Shown here: positions 7,532 to 11,499 of the stretch, one piece after another | Layout of the letters: each line of letters starts with the position of its first letter | Position numbering within the stretch: position 1 is the stretch's first letter | NCBI GenBank assembly: GCA_038523655.1 | Contig: JBCBJG010000082.1 | Location: 1 to 11,499, forward strand | DNA from: CALHAX01 sp038523655 | GTDB lineage: Bacteria; Pseudomonadota; Alphaproteobacteria; Rhizobiales; CALHAX01 | Reading direction: 5' to 3' | DNA length: 11,499 nucleotides | Translations under genes and position numbers: made by a program | The notes under the pieces: generated by a model | The model's database searches: none | The model's input: the letters and a program-made list of their open reading frames with translations, nothing else | Told to the model about the DNA's origin: nothing

Positions 7532-7862
7532 GACTTGGTTCTAGTCGGGCGGGCCCGGTGAGGCCAGCGGGAATGGCAGTGCACCGAATTCGCGTGATTT
7601 GCGTAAAGGAGCGGTGAACCGCCCCGATGTCTTGGGTGAGATATGGTGTAGGCGGCGGAGTGTGCGCCGTACCGGTGGACGATGGACGGCGCCAACGATA
7701 GCAAGTGATCAGGTGTGCAGGCGGCAACCTTGGTCGGCTGAGTGCTGGAGCAAGATGCGTGCATGAGCAGATGGCGCGCTGCACCGCGTGTCGGACCTCT
7801 GCGGCGGTTCGCGCGTTCCCGAGGCGGGCGAGCGGCGAGACCCGGACGACAGGCGAGGAATG
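7532..7862. promoter_or_regulatory. Divergent spacer between cpdR and the N-formylglutamate amidohydrolase gene
   Basis: About 330 nt without a convincing gene, expected to hold promoters for both divergent genes. I see no clear -35/-10 pair and no CtrA box (TTAA-N7-TTAA). A short inverted repeat GCGG-TGAA-CCGC lies at 7611-7622. An in-frame GTG at 7788 would extend the right-hand gene by 25 residues, but that extension is not family-like. A 50-codon reading frame from GTG 7614 to TGA 7766 is too weak to call. Confidence 0.4.
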
Positions 7863-8792
7863 ATGACGGGGGCAGTCGTTGAAAAAGAGCGCCAGACCAT
7901 CGCACGGTATTTTAGTCCGGGTTTCAGCGTGCACGACGGGGCGGCGATGGCGTCGCCCTTCGTGTTCTGCTCGCCGCACTCCGGGCGCGTTTATCCGCCG
8001 GCATTTCTGGAAGCGTCGCGGCTGGATGCCGTGGCGATCCGCAAATCCGAAGACAGCTTCGTCGACGATCTGTTTCGCCCCGTCGGTGCGCTCGGCGCGC
8101 CGCTCATCGCCGCACAGTTTCCGCGAGCCTATCTCGATCTGAACCGCGAGCCGTACGAGCTGGATCCGCTCTTGTTCCGCGATGCGCTGCCCTCCTACGC
8201 GAACACGCGCTCGGTCCGGGTGATGAGTGGTCTCGGTACGGTTGCCCGGATCGTGGCGGACAACGAGCCGATCTATCGGGGCGCGCTCCCCGTGGCCGTC
8301 GCCTATGAGCGGATCGAGCGGCTTTACCGACCGTTTCACCGCGCCCTTGCAGCGCTTCTCGAAGATCGACGGCGGCACTTTGGTGCGGCCGTGCTGGTCG
8401 ACTGCCATTCGATGCCGTCGCAGACCGCGGCGCCGACAGAACGGTCGACCTTTCGCGATGATGGTCGGCGCGCGGATATTATTCTCGGTGACCGGTTCGG
8501 TATTGCCTGCACGGCCGCGCTGACGTGCGCGATGAAAGATGCGCTGCAGCGGCAGGGCTTTGATGTTGCGCTCAATCGTCCGTACGCGGGTGGCTACATC
8601 ACCGAGCATTACGGACGCCCGGCCCATCACGTCGAAGCGATCCAGATCGAAGTCAACCGGGCGCTCTACATGAACGAGCACCGCTACACGCGCACCAATG
8701 CGTTCGACGCCGTGCAGGCGCGGCTCACCGCAGCGCTCGACGAGGTGATCCACGCGCGCGGCGCACCGAACTTCGCGCAGGCTGCTGAATAG
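7863..8792 (+). CDS. N-formylglutamate amidohydrolase family protein
   Basis: 309-residue member of the N-formylglutamate amidohydrolase (FGase/HutG-like, zinc peptidase-related) family, which cleaves N-formyl-L-glutamate to formate and glutamate at the end of one histidine degradation route. Family segments are FCSPHSGRVYPPAF (35-48), an acidic EDSFVDDL stretch (63-70), PRAYLDLNREPYELDP, VLVDCHSMPS (177-186) and NRPYAGGYITEHYG followed by QIEVNRALYMNE. The His in SPHSG and the DCH motif are likely metal and active-site residues. I chose ATG 7863; ATG 7860 is equally in frame but sits too close to the AGGCGAGGA ribosome binding site. No other hut genes are nearby, so the protein may act in general formyl-amino acid turnover. 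Confidence 0.9.
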   Translation: MTGAVVEKERQTIARYFSPGFSVHDGAAMASPFVFCSPHSGRVYPPAFLEASRLDAVAIRKSEDSFVDDLFRPVGALGAPLIAAQFPRAYLDLNREPYELDPLLFRDALPSYANTRSVRVMSGLGTVARIVADNEPIYRGALPVAVAYERIERLYRPFHRALAALLEDRRRHFGAAVLVDCHSMPSQTAAPTERSTFRDDGRRADIILGDRFGIACTAALTCAMKDALQRQGFDVALNRPYAGGYITEHYGRPAHHVEAIQIEVNRALYMNEHRYTRTNAFDAVQARLTAALDEVIHARGAPNFAQAAE

Positions 8793-8849
8793 CGCCGTCG
8801 CCGTACGTGCCGATTTCCGAGGCCGCATCCGCCCGCTCTGATGCAGCGC

Positions 8850-8884
8850 AAAAAAAAGGTCACGAGGACGGTGTCCAGGTGACC
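8850..8884 (-). terminator. Intrinsic terminator of sRNA copy 1
   Basis: On the minus strand a perfect 6-bp outer stem GGTCAC/GTGACC (8858-8863 with 8879-8884) contains an inner GGAC/GTCC stem and is followed by eight T residues (8857-8850). The U tract is present only in this orientation. Confidence 0.85.
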
Positions 8885-8954
8885 CAAGTCTAGGGAGGAA
8901 ACGCCCGAACGGGCGGCGACACGAATGCCGCGGTGCAACATTACGAATGCTGCA
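8850..8954 (-). ncRNA. alpha-r14/suhB (MmgR)-like small RNA, copy 1
   Basis: Read on the minus strand it gives a 5' hairpin (8934-8954), a stem-loop GCGGC-AUUCGU-GUCGC (8916-8931), a stem-loop GCCC-GUUC-GGGC (8903-8914), an unpaired linker UUUCCUCCCUAGACUU (CCUCCC complementary to 8893-8898), and a terminator. The anti-Shine-Dalgarno linker followed by UAGACUU is what I recall from the rhizobial alpha-r14 family (Rfam suhB, Sinorhizobium MmgR), whose members repress translation by pairing near ribosome binding sites and affect polyhydroxybutyrate storage. The family name reflects proximity to a suhB-type phosphatase gene, and such a gene (hisN) lies just downstream here. The 5' end is a guess; no clear promoter is seen. 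Confidence 0.78.
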
Positions 8955-9040
8955 ATGCAAAAGCAAGCAGGCGTAGAAGAATAAGGCGATCGCCCGGCCA
9001 TCAGGTGTCGGCGCCCTCGACGCAGACCGGCTTGGCGGTC

Positions 9041-9071
9041 AAAAAAAGAGGCCGCAAGAAGTGTTGCGGCC
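9041..9071 (-). terminator. Intrinsic terminator of sRNA copy 2
   Basis: On the minus strand a perfect 8-bp stem GGCCGCAA/TTGCGGCC (9071-9064 with 9057-9050) with a 6-nt loop is followed by TC and seven T residues (9047-9041). This is the cleanest terminator in the window. Confidence 0.9.
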
Positions 9072-9120
9072 CCAAGTCAAGGGAGGAACTGCCCTCACGG
9101 GCACGCGCAACGAAGTGCGC
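9041..9120 (-). ncRNA. alpha-r14/suhB (MmgR)-like small RNA, copy 2
   Basis: Second tandem copy on the minus strand, with the same plan as copy 1: stem-loop GCGCA-CUUCGU-UGCGC (9105-9120), stem-loop GCCC-GUGA-GGGC (9091-9102), unpaired linker GUUCCUCCCUUGACUUG (GGAGGG complement at 9081-9086), and an intrinsic terminator. The first-stem loop UUCGU and the linker are conserved between copies while stem sequences differ but remain paired. Predicted size is about 80 nt. The CCUCCC core is complementary to Shine-Dalgarno sequences, so it probably acts in trans on mRNA translation starts. Family assignment is from memory of the alpha-r14/suhB consensus. The 5' end is inferred from the first stem. 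Confidence 0.8.
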
Positions 9121-9356
9121 TCACCCACCCAGCGCTGACTCGCGAGGGAACAACAGGCCGATCTGAGTGGCATGCGGATTTATCGCGCCGCGCGGTGTTG
9201 ATCCGCCACAGTGTAGTTTATCGGCATCGGGTGCGGTCGCCGGATCGCTACTGACTGGCTCCTCAGGTGGTCGCGCGGCATGCACCAACTTGCAGACCGT
9301 GCGGGCAAAGCGTGAGGCGCGGGCCGCGTACACGGGCACGAAGCGGGTTTTACAAG

Positions 9357-10250
9357 ATGACTAAGACACCGATCATCGATGTGATGCACCGCGCGCTCGA
9401 TGCGTCCGATGCGGTGATCCGGCCGTATTTCCGCGCGCTCGATCAGGTTGACGACAAGACGGGCGGTGCCCCGAGCGGTGCCCCGGGTTCGGGCGACCAT
9501 GCCAGCGACGCACCTGCGTTCGATCCCGTCACCGAGGCCGACCGCGCTGCGGAGCAGGCGATCATCGAGGTGATCCGCGATGCGTTCCCAGACGACGCCA
9601 TCGTGGGGGAAGAATCCGGGCGGTCGGATGGCGCCACTTCGCGCACGTGGATCATCGATCCGATCGACGGCACGCGCGCCTTCGTTGCCGGTCTTCCAAC
9701 CTTCGGTACGTTGCTCGGTCTGCTCGAGGACGGGGTGCCGCGGTTTGGCGCGATGAGCCAGCCGATCCTTGCGGAGCGGTTCGTTGGCGGTGACGTCGGC
9801 AGATCGGGTGGGGACGGGACGCGGGCCGACAGCCCTTCCTCGTCTGCACTTGCGCAGTATGTATCGCGTTCAGGAGAAAAAAGCCCGCTCCGTGTCAGCG
9901 GTGTGCGTGACCTCGAGGCGGCGATGCTCGCGACGACGGATCCGTACCTCTTCAGCGCGGATGAACGCAGGGCTTTCGACGCGTGCCTCGCGCGCTGCCG
10001 GATGATTCGGTTTGGCGGGGATTGCTACAGCTACTGCCTGCTGGCAGCGGGGCATATCGATCTCATTATCGAAAGCGGACTGCAGGCGTACGATATCGCA
10101 CCGCTGGTGCCGATCATCGAAGCGGCGGGCGGGGTCGTCACCTCGTGGTCCGGCGGTGCGGCGGCGGGTGGCGGGCAAGTCATTGCCGCGGCAAGCGAGG
10201 CACTTGCCGACGCTGCGCGGGCTCTGTTGAGCGGGGCTGCGCAGAAATAA
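9357..10250 (+). CDS. hisN: Histidinol-phosphatase, inositol monophosphatase family (HisN)
   Basis: 297-residue Mg2+-dependent phosphatase of the inositol monophosphatase fold. Metal-site motifs are FDPVTEADR (55-63), GEES (84-87), WIIDPIDGTRAFVAGLPTFGTLLGLL (98-123, Asp101 and Asp104) and YDIAPLVPIIEAAGG (245-259, Asp246). The DPIDGTRAFVAGLPTFGTL and GGDCYSYCLLAAGHIDL wording fits HisN, the enzyme that removes phosphate from histidinol phosphate in histidine synthesis, better than SuhB or CysQ. Two low-complexity stretches are longer than usual: about 34-53 (Gly/Ala/Ser/Pro/Asp-rich) and about 144-165. I chose ATG 9357; a GTG at 9267 would add 30 Arg-rich, non-family residues. No strong Shine-Dalgarno is visible. 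The 236 nt upstream show no other gene. It converges with the hydrolase gene. Confidence 0.85.
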   Translation: MTKTPIIDVMHRALDASDAVIRPYFRALDQVDDKTGGAPSGAPGSGDHASDAPAFDPVTEADRAAEQAIIEVIRDAFPDDAIVGEESGRSDGATSRTWIIDPIDGTRAFVAGLPTFGTLLGLLEDGVPRFGAMSQPILAERFVGGDVGRSGGDGTRADSPSSSALAQYVSRSGEKSPLRVSGVRDLEAAMLATTDPYLFSADERRAFDACLARCRMIRFGGDCYSYCLLAAGHIDLIIESGLQAYDIAPLVPIIEAAGGVVTSWSGGAAAGGGQVIAAASEALADAARALLSGAAQK

Positions 10251-10270
10251 TCGAGCGAGACTGCGCAGGC

Positions 10271-11248
10271 TCAGGCGCCCGCAGCTTTATCCTCCGCATG
10301 GGAGCCGCAGCCGAGATGCGCATCGAACGCGGCCCAGAACTGCTGGCGGATGCTGTCGCGCTCCATCAGGATTTCGTGCTCGGCATGCGGCAGGACAACG
10401 TGCGCGCCGACCTTCAGACGGACCGATAAATCCTCGATCGCACGCGGTGAGACGATTTTATCCTCCGCGGCCGCGAAGAACAGGATGGGTACACGCACGT
10501 CGAGCGGGTAGCGCGGGCTGGTGATTTCCGCCATCGACCGGAACGCAGCGTTGAGCCAGGCGACTGTCGGCGCGCCGATGCTGAGTTCGGGCGCGGCCGC
10601 GAGCACGGCTTTCGCCCGGTCGAACCGTTCACGATCGGAGGTCAGGGGATTATCTTCGTATGGCATCGCTTCGATCACGTCGTCACGGCCGCCGCGAACA
10701 TACCGTGAGCCGTTGCGCAAAAGCGTTATCGATTGCGCATAGGCCCGTGCCACCCACTCGGGCGTTCCCAGCATTTCGGGCGTGAGCTGGACCATCGGCG
10801 CGGTCAGGATCATTCGCTCGAACCAGCTGTCCCGCATCCTCGCGGCGCGCAGCATGATGTTGCCGCCCATCGAATGGGCGAGAGCAATGTACGGCGGCGG
10901 ACAGTCCGGCAGCACGATCTCTTTCATGAAGCGAACGAGATCGCGGTCGTAGTCAGCGAACGTGGTGATGTGGCCCTTCCGGCGGTTTGCAAGCTCGCGA
11001 ACGGAGCCGCCCTGGCCGCGCCAGTCCATGGTCGCGACGGAGAAGCCGCGGCGACGCAGGTCGGCGATTACCTCGAAGTATTTTTCGATGAATTCGGTGC
11101 GCCCGCCAAATAGGCAGATGGTTCCGAGAGAGGGCCGCCGGGTGGCTTTCCAAGTGGCGAAGCGGATCGGCGCACCATCGAAGCTTTTGAAGTGGCCGGC
11201 GGATGCACCGGCGGGCACCGGGTTCTTGACGAGGTTGACCAGTTCCAT
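10271..11248 (-). CDS. Alpha/beta hydrolase, monoacylglycerol lipase/lysophospholipase-like
   Basis: 325-residue serine hydrolase of the Hydrolase_4 type (PldB or monoacylglycerol lipase-like). Numbered from the GTG at 11278, the nucleophile is Ser136 in LAHSMGGN, the acid Asp273 in FAAAEDKIVSP and the base His301 in PHAEHEILMERD. FGGRTEFIEKY corresponds to the oxyanion-hole loop, and MDWRGQGGSVR is also typical. There is no signal peptide, so it is probably cytoplasmic and acts on lysophospholipids, monoacylglycerol or another ester. I prefer ATG 11248 because the product then starts as relatives do (MELVNLVKNPVPAG); GTG 11278 has a somewhat better AAGGCG site and would add 10 residues. It may be co-transcribed with the partial gene to its right. 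Confidence 0.85.
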   Translation of the reverse strand: MELVNLVKNPVPAGASAGHFKSFDGAPIRFATWKATRRPSLGTICLFGGRTEFIEKYFEVIADLRRRGFSVATMDWRGQGGSVRELANRRKGHITTFADYDRDLVRFMKEIVLPDCPPPYIALAHSMGGNIMLRAARMRDSWFERMILTAPMVQLTPEMLGTPEWVARAYAQSITLLRNGSRYVRGGRDDVIEAMPYEDNPLTSDRERFDRAKAVLAAAPELSIGAPTVAWLNAAFRSMAEITSPRYPLDVRVPILFFAAAEDKIVSPRAIEDLSVRLKVGAHVVLPHAEHEILMERDSIRQQFWAAFDAHLGCGSHAEDKAAGA

Positions 11249-11331
11249 CGCGATCACGGTTTTGCAGGCGGCTGCCACAACGCCTTCGTCTTGGCGCAGG
11301 TCGCAGCGTCGCGCAATCGGCGTGCGTGTGA

Positions 11332-11362
11332 GACTGCTCGTCGCTCAGTGTGTCGAGCAGTC
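11332..11362 (-). terminator. Perfect 9-bp inverted repeat after the partial gene
   Basis: GACTGCTCG (11332-11340) and CGAGCAGTC (11354-11362) form a perfect 9-bp stem with a 13-nt loop, starting 6 nt past the stop codon of the upstream minus-strand gene and about 84 nt before the hydrolase start. No U tract follows, so it may be a weak terminator, an mRNA-stabilising hairpin or a protein-binding palindrome. Confidence 0.4.
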
Positions 11363-11368
11363 GGCCGG

Positions 11369-11499
11369 TCAGTTGGAGTAGGCGGCGCTCACGTGAATGA
11401 TCTCACCCGTGCAGCGGTCGATCTGGACGCGTTTCGTGCGCCCATCCCGGCGGCGGGCGTTGAAGGCAATGCTTCGGGGACGGAAATTGTAGCGGGCGA
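11369..11499 (-). CDS. C-terminal fragment of an unrecognised protein, cut by the window edge
   Basis: A minus-strand reading frame enters from base 11499 and stops at TGA 11371-11369, giving 42 residues that begin ARYNFRPRSIAFNARRRDG and end TGEIIHVSAAYSN. The composition is basic (many Arg) with a mixed hydrophobic end, and the residue choice looks like real coding sequence rather than a GC-rich shadow. I do not recognise the family. The 5' part lies outside the window. It is on the same strand as the alpha/beta hydrolase and may share its transcript. Confidence 0.5.
   Translation of the reverse strand, partial: ARYNFRPRSIAFNARRRDGRTKRVQIDRCTGEIIHVSAAYSN

Noticed and set aside
7614..7766. 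A 50-codon frame beginning GTG after AAGGAG in the cpdR spacer
   Set aside because: Spacing from the Shine-Dalgarno is only 2 nt, and the product is Arg/Trp/Cys-rich with no pattern, so it is probably chance.
7422..8966. A 514-codon open frame on the minus strand across cpdR's start, the spacer and the N-formylglutamate amidohydrolase gene
   Set aside because: It overlaps a clear plus-strand gene along most of its length and the cpdR start, and its translation is low-complexity and Arg-rich with no motif.
8850..9120. Reading the repeated GGGAGGAA segments as plus-strand ribosome binding sites or as a CRISPR-like repeat
   Set aside because: There are only two copies with divergent flanks, no start codon at proper spacing, and the U tracts, G-U pair and stem changes all fit minus-strand RNAs.
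8933..9166. A 77-codon plus-strand frame in the region between the amidohydrolase gene and hisN
   Set aside because: It runs through the sRNA hairpins and terminator, has a Lys/Arg-rich patternless translation, and the RNA structure explains the sequence better.

Overview
The window is GC-rich and gene-dense, and looks like chromosome from an alphaproteobacterium, most likely Hyphomicrobiales (Rhizobiales) or a close relative. Three things point there: a CpdR-type single-domain response regulator, an inositol-monophosphatase-fold HisN histidinol phosphatase, and two tandem small RNAs with the UUCCUCCC linker of the rhizobial alpha-r14/suhB (MmgR) family. I see no insertion sequence, phage gene, CRISPR array, tRNA or rRNA.

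Left half (about 80-6941, minus strand, transcribed right to left). This is one catabolic operon: a Rieske-type oxygenase alpha subunit, a small helical protein of unknown function, then the four subunits of a heterotetrameric sarcosine oxidase-type enzyme in the order beta (soxB), delta (soxD), alpha (soxA), gamma (soxG). Joints are tight: a 4-nt GTGA overlap between the Rieske gene and the small gene, 1 nt between soxD and soxA, and an 8-nt overlap between soxA and soxG. The likely chemistry is stepwise oxidative N-demethylation. The Rieske enzyme would remove a methyl group from a quaternary or N-methyl amine. The SoxBDAG complex would then oxidise sarcosine or another secondary N-methyl amino acid and pass the one-carbon unit to tetrahydrofolate. 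No reductase for the Rieske enzyme and no dimethylglycine demethylase lies inside the window.

Middle (6942-9356). cpdR (minus) and an N-formylglutamate amidohydrolase-family gene (plus) diverge from a 331-nt spacer. To the right, a 564-nt stretch without protein genes holds two tandem minus-strand sRNAs. Each has two 5' hairpins, an unpaired anti-Shine-Dalgarno linker and an intrinsic terminator with a long U tract. The stems differ in sequence but keep pairing, which is good evidence for RNA function.

Right end (9357-11499). hisN (plus) converges on an alpha/beta hydrolase of the monoacylglycerol lipase/lysophospholipase type (minus), with 20 nt between the stop codons. Beyond it is the 3' end of an unrecognised minus-strand gene cut by the window edge, followed by a perfect 9-bp hairpin.

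The regions appear functionally separate: an N-methyl amine catabolic operon, a cell-cycle regulator, amino-acid genes around histidine metabolism, and sRNAs whose relatives affect carbon storage. The most unusual content is the Rieske-small protein-SoxBDAG operon and the covarying sRNA pair.
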